Positions 11,451 to 22,989 of a stretch of DNA of 64,000 nucleotides are shown piece after piece. The stretch comes from Arabidopsis thaliana. Its lineage: Eukaryota > Streptophyta > Magnoliopsida > Brassicales > Brassicaceae. Within the stretch, counting starts at the first letter, position 1. Each line of letters begins with the position of its first letter. The position numbers and the translations under genes are program-made. The DNA lies in NCBI RefSeq assembly GCF_000001735.4, contig NC_003074.8:3658101-3722100 (forward strand), in the 5' to 3' direction. The notes under the pieces were generated by a model. It saw nothing but the letters and a program-made list of their open reading frames with translations. It was not told the origin of the DNA and ran no database searches.

Positions 11451-13634
11451 TTACTGGAGCTGTGAAAACCGGTTCTTGATTAGAGTGGCTACGTGCTGCG
11501 CAACCCATGCCGAGCCAGCCACCGTGCAGCAGAATCCGTGCGTGTGACCTTCCCTCTCGATAGATAAGGAAGTATGCGGAGCTTGCTTTGAAATCTGGAC
11601 AATGGAGAGATTCTATGAGAGACCTTCCTTCTATCGTTAGGATAATGCATTTTGATTAAGCGAGAAGAAGGGAAACCAAGTAACCTCTTCAAAGAGTTGC
11701 AGTGGACCCCAATGATCATCAATGCCAAATAAAAATGCAAGCTTGCTCTGGTTTTCTCTCATGAAATCCCAATCTGGCTCTGCTGCAAGCTTATATGCCA
11801 AAAATGAAACAGTGGATCGTCACCTAGAATGCTTTAGTTGGAGATCAACTATAGGGCAAGCTTGGTCATGTTGTAGAGCTTTCAAGTAAACACTTTGCAT
11901 ACTTTGAATTCAAAATGAGACTCTAAACTCTATACAACACATTGTTGAAAGAAGAGTACCTCTCTAAACTCTGACTTTGCCATGAAGAGAACATTGCGCA
12001 TGGTGTGATACTGCAAGCATCAGATGAAGTTAAGTCGTCTGAATAGTTAGTAGGGAATAAGAACTTAAAGTATCAAGAAAAGAAGATGTAATGGCCATCT
12101 TCAAGTCTTTATACAACTAGGTTCAAGTGTAAAACCCAAGAAAATCAGTGAATATGAGATAATCAATACCTGCCTCAAGTGAGTGCAGGTAGCTTGAACA
12201 GCAGTATCAGACCATGAAGCTCCAATGGATTTAGATACAAGCAGCCGTGCAGCTGACATAGGTAAAAGTCTCAGCGATGCAATCAGAAAACTTGCTGTAG
12301 CCGACAGAACAGAAGACCTGCACAACATGATAACGATTTCACAACATTCTAAATAAAGACTGATTGGTTCTTTCCTATCGAGGATTCGTATTGAGAACAA
12401 AAGCTCACGCTGCAAGTTTGCCAATTAATGATTGCTTTGTTGATTGTTGGTTCAAAGTCAAAAATGGATATAGGCCAATGCAATATACCACCTGCAAAGC
12501 ATTCCAGAGAATAATATAAGAAAAATCACATAGCACTGAAAGAAATTGTGATGGAGAAAGTACTACTCTTAGAGGAAGCCATCTATACCTTGTCCGAGAA
12601 TTTCTTCAATAACTCAAGGGATATATAAGACCCAATAGAATGCCCAACCTACCAAGATCAATTAAGCTTAGAGTTGTAAATTTTCATGAAAATCTGGAAA
12701 TCCATCCAACTAATGGACATATATATTTTGGTCATAAGAAGCAATATGTCAATGGCTTATACACATGACAGTCTTACCAATATTATTGGAACTTTCACAC
12801 TCTCCAACTCCTGTCTGATAAAATCAATCTGTATGATAACTAACAGATTAAGATCTTAACTTCACAGGATGAACAATACAAGAACCTAAAGGCTTTCAAA
12901 TCCAAGAGCAATGAAGAAAAATGATTTTTATTACCTTATGATCAATTTGTTCTTGAAATGAAAATAGCCTCCCAGACTCCCAGTCCTAAAAGTGAAAATA
13001 ATCAAGTATCATGAAAGCCTATCAAACTAAGATATTATATGAAGAGAACCATCAAAGTTTACACACAGTAAAACCTGAAACCAAAGTTAACGTACCTTGC
13101 TCGTGTGAGATATTTGCCCAATAGCTACACAAATAAAACAAACCACTCCACCATTAGAGATCAGAAGAACAAACTCAAACTCAGAAATAAACAGCTTCCA
13201 TCTTAAGGACTCAAAGAAATCAAACTCGAAAAGTAGAGCAGCCATACCAATTACAGAAGCATTTCCACCAAGAAACTCGTATAAAGATTCCAAAAAGTCC
13301 TTGTAAAATGACACAACTCCTGAAAAATTACAAGCCAATGTATGAAGCACACTAGTATATACACGTGCATGCATAAGAGTCTTGAGCATAATAATGAAAC
13401 CTGGATTTCCCGGAATAAACAATACATGGAATGTGGGATTCTCAGCTTGAATTTCCATCATCTCCGTCATCGAACTTTGATCACAAATACAAAAAACAAA
13501 ACAAAAAGTGTAACTATAGTCAAAGAAATTAGAAAATTTCGTAAAAGATTAATGTAACAATACCCAGAAACTCTGCACAATCTGGATTTAACATGTCTTT
13601 TAGTTTCATTCATCAATTTGTTTTGAGTCTCCAT
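11451..13634 (-). CDS. Alpha/beta hydrolase, lipid-droplet-associated (LDAH) type (AT3G11620), 312 aa
   Basis: Twelve coding exons on the minus strand: 13564-13634, 13401-13474, 13248-13319, 13096-13124, 12935-12985, 12778-12828, 12589-12648, 12409-12491, 12170-12317, 11960-12010, 11685-11789 and 11451-11594. All joins are GT-AG and keep frame, giving 312 aa. An early FIPGNPG turn and the nucleophile elbow GHSIG (Ser about 120) are present. A conserved GIDDHWGP supplies the acid, and REGHTHGF near the C terminus supplies the histidine. This set fits the DUF2305/LDAH family, esterase-like proteins linked to lipid droplets in animals. The plant substrate is not known to me. Start choice: the METQ start adds 25 residues before MTEMMEIQ, and both are in frame. 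The gene is divergent from BAS1 across 454 bp. Confidence 0.88.
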
Positions 13635-14088
13635 GTCTCCGGTCACGCGATTCAACTTATATCTTCTCTCAGAACTGTCAACACTTGAAAGGAGAAGATC
13701 GAGAGAATTAATGAGACAACAGAGAAACCACTAAAAATCAAAACTTTGCAAAATAAGTGAAGAAGCCTTTTAAAGTAAACCAAGTGAAGAGAGCACAACA
13801 ATGCACCTGAAACAACAGGAGTAGATTAGATACTTTGGAGAACTGAACCACCGATCGGAGGAAGAAAGTAACGGAGAGACGGAGTTACCCAAGGTAGAAG
13901 AAGAAGACGCATATTTGCAGCAATAGTAATACGACCTCGTTTTGAGTAACGCGACGTCGTTTTATGAGTTTGGGTGTCGTCAGGCTTATCTCCACCTCAT
14001 ACTTCCACTACAAAGAGAGGTGATTGACAGATAGATAAGAGTGTTTGGTAGCTCAGACTCAGAGAGTCACAAAGTGTGTGTAGCAGCA
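13635..14088. promoter_or_regulatory. Divergent promoter between the hydrolase gene and BAS1
   Basis: Only 454 bp separate the two opposing start codons, leaders included. ACGACCTCGTTTT (13931-13943) and GCGACGTCGTTTT (13951-13963) form a near-repeat in the same orientation. The second copy contains the palindrome GACGTC. Such ACGT-core elements suit shared regulation, but there is no experimental support here. The left part probably contains leader sequence of the hydrolase gene. Confidence 0.55.
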
Positions 14089-15837
14089 ATGGCGTCTGTT
14101 GCTTCTTCAACTACTCTCATCTCTTCTCCCTCTTCTAGGGTTTTTCCAGCAAAGTCTTCACTTTCCTCTCCATCTGTTTCTTTCCTTCGAACCCTTTCTT
14201 CTCCTTCCGCATCTGCTTCTCTCCGCTCCGGATTTGCTCGACGCTCTTCCCTCAGCTCCACTTCTCGTCGGAGCTTTGCTGTCAAAGCCCAGGCCGTAAG
14301 TTTATCTAAATGTCGATACTTTTCTTATTCGATGTCATTGAAATCTGAATTCATTAGCCTGTTATAGATTTCACTCTCTTCCTACTTGTTAGCCCTATAG
14401 GTTTTGGGGAAATAGTTAACGATTTATAGGTTATGCGACCGTGTTTCTGCAGATTACTCGAAAAGTTCAGAAATTTGAGTGACATTTTCGTTTAGGGTTG
14501 TTAATTTCTCTGGTGAAGTGAAATTGAGTGACATATGAGCTATACTCATTGACTGATTAGTATGTTCGGATGAGGTCTATGTAGTTTTGGTATAGTACCA
14601 TGGTTATCTGATTGTCAATTTGACTGATCTTTCTCCTTAGATTTGATGTGTTAACGAGTTTTAATTTGGTGATTATAGGATGATCTTCCACTGGTTGGAA
14701 ACAAGGCGCCTGATTTTGAGGCAGAGGCTGTGTTTGATCAAGAGTTCATCAAGGTACTTACAGCAGTTATCAATCACAGTTGCTGCTTCTAGTTAATCTG
14801 AGATTAAGTTTAGTTTTGAAGCTGAATGAGTAGTCTTTAGTGTTTTTTATTTAGTGAGTATATGTCTTATTGTGATTGGAAACTAATTGGTAACTGATGA
14901 ATGTATGGTTTCAGGTTAAGCTCTCTGATTACATTGGAAAGAAGTATGTGATTCTCTTTTTCTACCCATTGGACTTTACTTTCGTCTGCCCAACAGGTTA
15001 GCATTGCTCGAGAAGTATATCAAAATTGAATATCCAAGGTTCCCTCATCCTTGAGTCCTAATCTTTCTCATTTTTTCCTTATGTCTTTTAGAGATTACTG
15101 CCTTCAGTGACCGGCATTCAGAATTTGAGAAGTTGAACACCGAAGTATTAGGTGTTTCTGTCGATAGTGTGGTAAGTATCACTATACATTTACTATGTTC
15201 TCATTTTACTCAGTTCCTCATCCTTGGTTGACATCACCATGTTCTTATCTGTTTGCAAATTTTTGATTCATTCTTATTTCTGTGTGTCCTCGTAGTTCTC
15301 TCACCTTGCATGGGTCCAAACAGACAGGAAATCTGGAGGGCTTGGTGATCTGAACTATCCCCTTATTTCAGATGTCACTAAATCAATCTCAAAGTCGTTC
15401 GGAGTGCTCATCCATGATCAGGTAATTGTTAGCCTTTAAATCTTGGCTACCTTCCTTTAAACTTTCGAAGTGTTTGGGATAAATGAAAACAAGAACTTTG
15501 TTTGTGTAAGAACAGGGAATAGCACTGAGAGGACTTTTCATAATCGACAAGGAAGGAGTGATCCAACATTCCACCATCAACAATCTTGGTATTGGCCGAA
15601 GCGTTGATGAGACAATGAGAACCCTCCAGGTAAAGATACAAATAAATACACACAACTCCAAAAACCGCTCTTTCCTTTCACTCGATTTCCGGTATGCTTA
15701 ATACGTTTTCAATGTTGCAGGCATTACAGTACATCCAGGAAAACCCGGATGAAGTCTGCCCAGCAGGATGGAAGCCGGGTGAGAAGTCAATGAAACCCGA
15801 CCCAAAACTCAGCAAAGAGTACTTCTCAGCTATTTAG
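14089..15837 (+). CDS. BAS1: Chloroplast 2-Cys peroxiredoxin A (AT3G11630), 266 aa
   Basis: Seven exons: 14089-14295, 14679-14753, 14915-14996, 15092-15171, 15296-15421, 15516-15629 and 15721-15837. They give 266 aa, the known length. The Ser-rich N terminus of about 65 residues is a chloroplast transit peptide. The peroxidatic cysteine is in FTFVCPTEITAF (Cys119) and the resolving cysteine in [11 protein letters not shown] (Cys241). GGLGD (162-166) and the C-terminal YF mark the sensitive, over-oxidisable type. It reduces H2O2 and alkyl hydroperoxides in the stroma. It is re-reduced by NTRC and thioredoxins, and in turn acts as a thiol oxidant in the light-dark transition. The paralogue 2-Cys Prx B is AT5G06290. 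Confidence 0.98.
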
Positions 15838-16400
15838 AAACTCTACTATGATAGCAAAAAGGTACAATCTTTGTTATATGTGAGCAGAGTTTTTTTTCTT
15901 GTACGCTAAAACAATCCTTTGTTTGATTCTCACTTTGTCCCCAAAATTATAATAAAAAACTTTTTCCGTTAATGGAAGTCTTATTGTGTTACGCCTACAA
16001 ATTCATATTCAGTTGATCACTTACCTAAGCATGTACACTGTACATATTAATGGTAAAAATCAAGACCATTTTGTGATCTTCTTTGATAGCACAGAGAAGC
16101 CATTGTTCTACCATATACGCTAGTCATATTAAAGGACCTGTAAAAAAACCAAAGGACAGAAATTATAAAACTATCATTTCTCTTTCTTTAATGCATCTAT
16201 ATGATAATTATGATCCTTAAAAAGCTGATGCTACCTGTAAAAAAGTTGCTCATGTGTCCCCCTGCCAACAAATTCCAACATCATTAATCATCATCAACCC
16301 AACCTCCTCCGTCAACTGATGACCGGTAAACGCCGGTCAACTCTCCTGCTTTAACTACACTACGTCCCGGTCATTATTTTTTCACACTCTCTCTCAAACG
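15838..16400. other. Spacer between BAS1 and AT3G11640
   Basis: BAS1 3' UTR with AATAAA-like sequence (AATAAAAA near 15950), then the promoter of the next gene. CT-rich sequence (CACTCTCTCTCAAACG) sits just before its ATG. Nothing else was recognised. Confidence 0.6.
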
Positions 16401-16961
16401 ATGCATGCCCTCACCAACTCCGGCGCCGTACTTCTCGCCGTGTTACTCTTCTTTCTGCTCATCCTTTTCGCCGAGCTCTCTTACATCTTTTGTTGCCGCA
16501 CCGGATCTTTACCGTCTCCGGCAAGTAAAGAGGTTCTTTTCCAATTCTTGATGTGTTGCAAGAAGAATCACCACCACTCTCGTATTGAGCCATGCACCGG
16601 TATTGTTTCTGTACAGATGGAGGAGGATGTTGTTGCTGCGGCGGTGCCTGAGGAGGAATTCGCGGCGGCGGACAAGTGGCGGGTGTCGAGGCTTCTCTTC
16701 ACAATTGAAGAAGAGGATTTGGAACTGGAAGATGATGATGATGATGTGATCTCTGCGGAGGTAGATAATGGCTTCGAAGTCCAAGTTGATATTCCGGTGG
16801 AGTATTCCGGCGATCCAACTCCGTTCTTGACGCCGTGCAACTCACCTCCTTACTTTACTCCTTCGCCATCTCCTGGTCGGGATATGGATGACGTCATTGA
16901 TGTATATGAAGTCAGCAGCAGAAACTGTTGTTTCAATTTCCAAGGCTCTCAGATGTGTTAA
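16401..16961 (+). CDS. Membrane-anchored acidic protein of unknown function (AT3G11640), 186 aa
   Basis: Single-exon frame of 186 aa, ATG at 16401. One hydrophobic segment (about residues 7-30, VLLAVLLFFLLILFAELSY) lies near the N terminus, followed by a CC-containing and His-rich linker. Then comes a strongly acidic stretch (EEEDLELEDDDDD) and a Pro/Thr-rich motif, TPFLTPCNSPPYFTPSPS, that looks conserved. I recognise no enzyme domain. The arrangement suggests an anchored protein with most of its length on one side of the membrane; the topology is inference. Codon use resembles its neighbours and the frame is clean, so it is a real gene. Confidence 0.8.
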   Translation: MHALTNSGAVLLAVLLFFLLILFAELSYIFCCRTGSLPSPASKEVLFQFLMCCKKNHHHSRIEPCTGIVSVQMEEDVVAAAVPEEEFAAADKWRVSRLLFTIEEEDLELEDDDDDVISAEVDNGFEVQVDIPVEYSGDPTPFLTPCNSPPYFTPSPSPGRDMDDVIDVYEVSSRNCCFNFQGSQMC

Positions 16962-18163
16962 CATTTTTTGCATAATTCCAATGGTTTAACAGATTAGGTG
17001 GAACATTTTCGTAATTATTTACAGGTTTTGTCGGAATTATTTGTTCTTGTTTTTGGTTTATATAACTTTGTCGTCATTTTTTCCCCGGCAATTTGAATAT
17101 TCATCAACACAACTTGGTTCAACGCGTATATATGTTTGGTTCTACGTACATTAGAATAGGACGTAATGTGTTAAAGTCGTGGAGATGACGACGCTATGAA
17201 GTATGGAATGGTTCATTGAAACTTTTGTTTGGTTATGTTTTATTTTGTTGTTACCTAAACTAAATGAACCAAATTATTTTGGTTCCCTTGACTTTGATTT
17301 CCGTTTAGTTTCAAGTGTGATTAAATTACTAAATGTTTAGGTATTTTTGGGTCTTGTAATTTTATGAGATACATAGTTGGTCTTAGAGACCAAAAAAAAA
17401 AATGCACCTTTCAAGAAAAATTTCCAAGAAGACAGCATCATACTACAATACTGAATTGACTGCACATATAAAAATTGACTCGACAGAGAATTAAAGGACA
17501 TGAGTCAGGCCTCATGGCAAGTAAAAAAAAAAGAAGACCTATTTTTAAAGAATTGAGAAAAAAAAAGTTTACCAAAAGTGAAAGACAGATAATGTTTTTA
17601 GCTAGAGTTGTAAGTTTTAAGTTTTGGTAATATCTCAGGATGAGCAACCAGATATAAACCACAAGAACCGAAAAAAAAAAACATATCATCTATACATTGA
17701 CACTATTTAGATGAATGTCTGCAAATGAAATTGAATCAGCAAACTTGCGTTCATTTAAACTCATATTAAGAACTTGGAAAAAAATCTATTGTTTGGCAAT
17801 ACTAACTTTTGTTTTCTGAACTTTGGCTTTTCTTTTTTCGAAAACGTTGCTAAAAAGCCAAAGAAAAAGGCTTACAAAAGTAAAGATGTTTTATGCCGTT
17901 TGGATTAGCTTTTAGTGCGATACACACAAAAAGCAATTTGTTATCCAAATTCTATCCCGCGTTTGAAGTGTATACTTTAGTCATTGGTCTTAGTTCTAAT
18001 TGACAATTGAGTAAGTGCATTTCGATTGGTTTTCATAGGAAAAATAGAGTAAGAACAAATAAATCAACATAATCCATATCAAGCGAAGAAACAAAATCTA
18101 ATGTAGATAAATAGAAGAAAAAAAACATGAAAAGAAAAAAGAATTCATAAAACTTGGAGTTTA
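16962..18163. other. 1.2 kb spacer between convergent genes
   Basis: It lies between the ends of two convergent genes, so both ends are 3' UTR. It is AT-rich, with A-runs at 17392, 17526 and 17670. Nothing gene-like was seen. Confidence 0.6.
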
Positions 18164-18886
18164 CTAAGATAAGTCAAAGTCACACTGCACCGGTTGAAAC
18201 TTAAACCCTCCTGTAGAATTAGAGGAACCAAGAGGAATCTTAAGATCATCACACTTAATCTTTGGTTTAAGCTTCCACGACTTTATAAACCAAAACTTAA
18301 ACCTAACACTTAGCCTCAATTTCGCATTAATCCGATAAATCCCAGATTTCTCATCATCTTTTAGATCTGTTCTCGCTCCGTCGCCGAGCACCACCAGATT
18401 CTGTCCTTCAATTTTGGTTAAAATCACCGTCGTATTCTTATGCCCTTGATAAAACGACGAAACGTTCGCAGATCCGAATCTCTGATCTCCGTAATAGCCA
18501 CTAACCGAGAACTCATCGTAGTAGACTCCGACTCGTTGATTAGGGTTACGGATTGTGAAATTGAGATCGAGACTGTAATGGAGGTTGTTGTTTGGATCGA
18601 AGCTGAATCGGTTCAGATTAGCGTCGGCGACGTAGAATTTGACGGCGTTTGGACGGAAGATGAGCCAGAGGATAAGAGCGGCGACTCCGAGGATTACGGC
18701 TACAGCTATGAGGATGTTGCAGATCAGGCTTAAGATGCAGCAACCGCAGCAACGTAGACAGCTTCCGAGGCAGCTGAAGCAACAGCATCCGAATCCAGGT
18801 GAGTTATAGCTGCGGTGAGCCTTAGGCGGTGGTGGAATTGATGGTCCGTAGTACGCGCCGTTTAGGTATGGTTGTTTGGACCCCAT
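18164..18886 (-). CDS. NHL2: NDR1/HIN1-like protein 2 (AT3G11650), 240 aa
   Basis: Single-exon gene of 240 aa. A Pro-rich cytosolic N terminus (SIPPPPKAHRSY) is followed by a Cys-rich stretch (residues about 34-50), probably acylated, and one membrane span (about 52-77). A LEA_2-type domain follows with the family signature NPNQRVGVYYD (114-124) and YQGHKNTT. NHL proteins are type II plasma-membrane proteins related to NDR1, induced in disease resistance and senescence. It has several N-x-S/T sites in the outer domain. Together with NHL1, 2 kb further on in the same orientation, it forms a dispersed tandem pair. Number 2 is assigned from recalled map position. Confidence 0.92.
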   Translation of the reverse strand: MGSKQPYLNGAYYGPSIPPPPKAHRSYNSPGFGCCCFSCLGSCLRCCGCCILSLICNILIAVAVILGVAALILWLIFRPNAVKFYVADANLNRFSFDPNNNLHYSLDLNFTIRNPNQRVGVYYDEFSVSGYYGDQRFGSANVSSFYQGHKNTTVILTKIEGQNLVVLGDGARTDLKDDEKSGIYRINAKLRLSVRFKFWFIKSWKLKPKIKCDDLKIPLGSSNSTGGFKFQPVQCDFDLS

Positions 18887-20930
18887 GTTGTTCGACGAAT
18901 TGCCTCAGAGAGAAATTCAAAACAGAGGTTTCAGAATTCGAATTTGTTTAGCCTAAGAATAAAAATGGCTCAGTGAAGAAGAATAAGAAGATTATATAGA
19001 TAGAGAAAGAGATAAATTCTGCTTTTAATGAAACGCGTTTTATTTTTAATTAAGGAAACGAATTCAAAACGACGCGAATATTTGATTTTGTTGGTCTGAT
19101 TTGGTTAATGAATGAAGGATTTGGTCAAGGAAAATTAATTGTGACCATTATTTGCTATTTTGTTGTTGTTATTGATAGATAACCAAGATCGGTTATACTT
19201 AACCAACGGTTTAATTTTTTGAAAAAGAAGTGCCGTTACGTTTTGAATGTGGTCAGAGCTTTTTCAGCAATCGAGAAGCATTTCAAATGTAAAGGTTTAA
19301 TAATTAAACGTCTAGCCACTATTGTTACTAAAAAGAAACAATTTATTTAGTGTGCAGCTCCATAAAACTAGGTTTAAGTAGGCGTTATTTTCAAGTTTGT
19401 TTCTCAATGCTAAGGAAGAAAGTAGGAATATGTAAAATGTGATGAGTGATATCCCAAATTGTAGAAGGCTTATCCCAAATTCGGCCCAACATAAAATAGT
19501 GTAGCCCGTTAGTAGACGAACATAAAGACGCTACTAAAACCCTAGTTTCATGGAACTACACTAAATATAGTCATGAACACATAAACTCAAAATGTCTAAG
19601 ATAGAGATCATAATTATTAACATTTTTAAAACACTTAATTTGTTTGAATGAAGAATTATATTACAAATAGTTGATCAGTATTATTTTGAGATAGATCCAC
19701 TGCATATGTAATCAATATTGATTCATTCCAAATATGCATGCACTGATGCACGCACTATTGATCAATGATCAACTATCTAAAGTTTCCGTTGTTGTAAATT
19801 ATTTTTAAGTTAGGTAGCAAAGGCCATTTTTCAGAAAATTATGTGAGTTTGGCTGAGCATTACTCGGACGTTCTAGTGCCTTTGTGTGAACAGCACACAC
19901 AGCACGTTCATAACCACTTTATTTTTATTGAAAATCAAAGGAAATCCAAAGTTAGGTTTCTCAACTTTATTTGAGATAGAAGTATGGAACGTTGCTTATA
20001 TACTACTATATATCATGTGACTGATATCCAAAGTCTTATTGGTGACTGACTTTTTTCGTCTAACGTTTCTTATATTATTTTCATTCCCAACTTAGATAAT
20101 AAGTTTTAAAGGACCATATTCCCCTTTAATTTCTTTGGTCAATTTCATGGACCACATTATAAGTTAAATGAATGGAAATGCAGATAAACGAGAAATAAGT
20201 CTCTAGACCGGATTCTGATTTTCACAATTCAAGATCCAAGAATATTCACGGTAATCCAAGAATATCCACGATAATATCCACGATAATATCCACGGATTCT
20301 AAATTCTTGTAAGTAACGTTATGTATTAACTTTATTTCAATGTAGCAAAACTCTAGGAGAATGGGCTTTTAAAGTGCACGAAAAACATTTTTTTAAGCCA
20401 GACACCAACAAATAGAACTTATCTATAAATCCATAGATGTGACTAAAAATAATCCAATCCACAAAATTTATCTTTTTGAAATGTCTTATTTGTTGTAGAA
20501 TAGTCTCTATATAAAATGCATCTCTCTATTTAATTTAATAAAAAGATGGAGACAAATGGACAATGACACCATCACACAACGTCCACAAAACATTAACGAG
20601 CCTAATCTATTCAACTAAAAATTAATCTCCATCGCCATCAAACTTTACCATATACATAAGAAAAAGTCATCAAAAGTCGATTTGACAGGATCAGAAGATG
20701 CATCAAAATCAGCAAAAAAAATACTTCGAAAAAATCATCACAACTTATAATAGAATTTAGAATTCAACTATAATAAAAAAAAAGTATACATATTGAAATT
20801 CTTAAAATTCGTTACAACATCACGAATCTGTAATATTTGCTATTCGTATAAGCAAAATGTACAATTCACATCACTAAGACAGATTACTTAACGAAGACGT
20901 TTAGTTACCTTATTTTTCTTCGTCGCCGTT
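18887..20930. other. 2 kb spacer between NHL2 and NHL1
   Basis: The left end is the NHL2 leader and promoter (TATATAG near 18994). Around 19440-19556 there are GCCCAAC/GCCCG and AAACCCTAG motifs with no gene to match (see findings). A minisatellite lies at 20235-20296. The right end is NHL1 3' UTR. No coding frame was supported. Confidence 0.6.
20235..20296. repeat. Short minisatellite, AATATCCACGAT-type units
   Basis: Imperfect tandem units: CCAAGAATATTCACGGTAAT, then CCAAGAATATCCACGATAAT, then shortened ATCCACGATAAT and ATCCACGG. This looks like stepwise local duplication with slippage. No function is apparent. Confidence 0.85.
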
Positions 20931-21560
20931 TCACACACTAACACTACAACTAGTGGTAAACGTATACTTAACGGCGTTGTCTCCGACGATAACTCCGTTA
21001 GCTTTGTTACCGAAGTTTATATATGCTGGACACTTCACATGAAGATGATACTTCCCGGTGATAAAAGTCCCAACCTTCCACCTCACTCTACCATCAGCAC
21101 GAATGATCAACAAAACGACACCGTTATCTTTATCGGTGTCAAGACTAACGCCGTTAAAAGGAGCGATGGGAACGGAGGTTCCGTAAACAAACGGCGACCA
21201 GATGTCGACATCTTTGTGTCCCTGATACGTGGGAGGGATTGATGTTGGGAAAGTGATTTGTTGGCTCCGGTAAGTAGCGTAGACGTCAAGCCGGTCGTAG
21301 TAAATGCCGATTTTGTTGTTAGGGTTCCGGGAAGAGAGAGTGATTTGGAAGTTGGAGGTGAGGAGGTTCGGTGGATTGCCGGAGACGTTGAAGGCGTAGA
21401 CGGTGGCGTCTTGGAGGATGAAGCGTGGCTTTGATGGTTGGAGAATTGCCCAAATGAGGAGGATTGTTAGGAAGATGATGAAGAGGACGAAGATTATTGA
21501 CCAAAATATTCGCCTTATTAGTTTCCGGCGAGAGTGGCCGTGGTTTTCACAGTCTTTCAT
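20931..21560 (-). CDS. NHL1: NDR1/HIN1-like protein 1 (AT3G11660), 209 aa
   Basis: Single-exon gene of 209 aa with a short basic N terminus (SRRKLIRR) and one membrane span (about 18-40). A LEA_2/NHL outer domain follows, with the signature NPNNKIGIYYD (79-89) and PTYQGHKDVDIW. It lacks the Cys-rich juxtamembrane stretch of NHL2. The predicted topology is type II at the plasma membrane, with a role in defence-related signalling as for NDR1 relatives. It ends with SCSVSV after a Tyr/Thr-rich strand. It has the same orientation as NHL2. Numbering follows recalled map order; the family assignment itself is secure. Confidence 0.92.
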   Translation of the reverse strand: MKDCENHGHSRRKLIRRIFWSIIFVLFIIFLTILLIWAILQPSKPRFILQDATVYAFNVSGNPPNLLTSNFQITLSSRNPNNKIGIYYDRLDVYATYRSQQITFPTSIPPTYQGHKDVDIWSPFVYGTSVPIAPFNGVSLDTDKDNGVVLLIIRADGRVRWKVGTFITGKYHLHVKCPAYINFGNKANGVIVGDNAVKYTFTTSCSVSV

Positions 21561-22989
21561 GGTGGTTGTTTTTTTTCTTTCTCCGACGGTGAGTGGTGGT
21601 GGTGGGGAGAAGGTGGAGAAGTTGTTAAGAGATTTTTTGTTTTAGTGATGGCTCTAAATAATGGGCTAATTATATGTAGGATTTATAGGAGTGTGATAGG
21701 GAAATAAAGGTATTCTCATATTATAAACTATAATAATTCTCCCTAATATTAAAGGTATTCTTTAAAAAAAAAAATTGTAATCAAAACAAAGACCCTTTTA
21801 AAGAAACAAGTATTCTACATTTTTATTTTCCATTTAATCACAACAATATATTTTTAAAAATCATGCTAACCTTCTTACATAAAATTTATGTTGTGATATA
21901 TTTATTGTTAACTGTCATTTTGTATTCTCTATAATTCATTTTGTTTTTTTCCTACATTTATATAAATGTTGAAAATTTATGAATGCGTGATTGATGTGGT
22001 CGGTGCAAGTGTTCTTTAGAAAGGTGACTTTATGTGTGGTCGAAGAATTTTTCATCGGCTCCCCTCCAACCATAATAAGCAATTCAACTAGCTAGTTATA
22101 ATTTCACTTTCAGCTTCACGATATATAAAAAATTCATTATCAGTAGATTCTCTAGTGTGAAATCAAACTACATATATAGTAACTTGCTTGTTTCAAACAG
22201 TAATTTGTGTTTGTTAAATTTGATTTTTCCATGATCATGGAACTCGGATTTGTACCATCCCTCAAAATAAAAAGTTCAGAAATTTGGAGCTGTCACATGG
22301 GTAAATGAGTTTTCACTACAAATTATTAGTCCATTTGTGATACGAATTTATAGACCAATCTAACTTTTTATTTATTTAATGATCATATATTGCGTATACA
22401 TGTGTGGATTAATAATTTGATAGAGATTGAAAGAAAGTTCAATTTATCCACGTAATTTCCAATACAGAAAAAGAGGACGTAAGTGACCTAACACTAGTTG
22501 CCAAAGCAGAAACCACCACTTTTTCCATCATTTTCCTTGTCGTGTTACGTTGATTAACTACTCTAAATATTCTGTAATTTTGGAGAGAAAGTATTAGACG
22601 GGGCACTAATTTCTCTATCGGTATCGGTCGACATATATTTGGTCTAGTCGTGATTAAAGTAGTTTTCGAAATTTTAGACAATAGCGATATTAATAGGGAG
22701 GGTTCTTTTCATCTTTGGCGTAAAAAAAGGGGAATAGCTTGAATTCGTGAAACAAAAGAACAAAATCACGAAAACGGCCTTCATAGTTCATATTTTTGCC
22801 AATATAGTTATTTTATATATCATCAAATACGCTTCGTATTGATATTTTACAAAAAGACATCTAATAATAATCTACCCTTTCTATTAACAAACAAACGACC
22901 TACAACAACTGTAAAAGTAAAAAAGGATAACAATAACGTAGTGGTTTAATAAGTCACAAGCAATAACTGGGTGGCCTATGGGGAAATAT
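21561..22989. other. Spacer between NHL1 and DGD1
   Basis: The left part is the NHL1 leader and promoter, with GGTGGTGG repeats near 21590. The right part is DGD1 3' UTR. The middle is AT-rich. A minus-strand frame at 22439-22681 has poor composition and no recognisable motif, so it is not called. Confidence 0.6.

Noticed and set aside
18440-18733. 97-codon frame antisense to NHL2
   Set aside because: Shadow of a compositionally biased real gene on the other strand.
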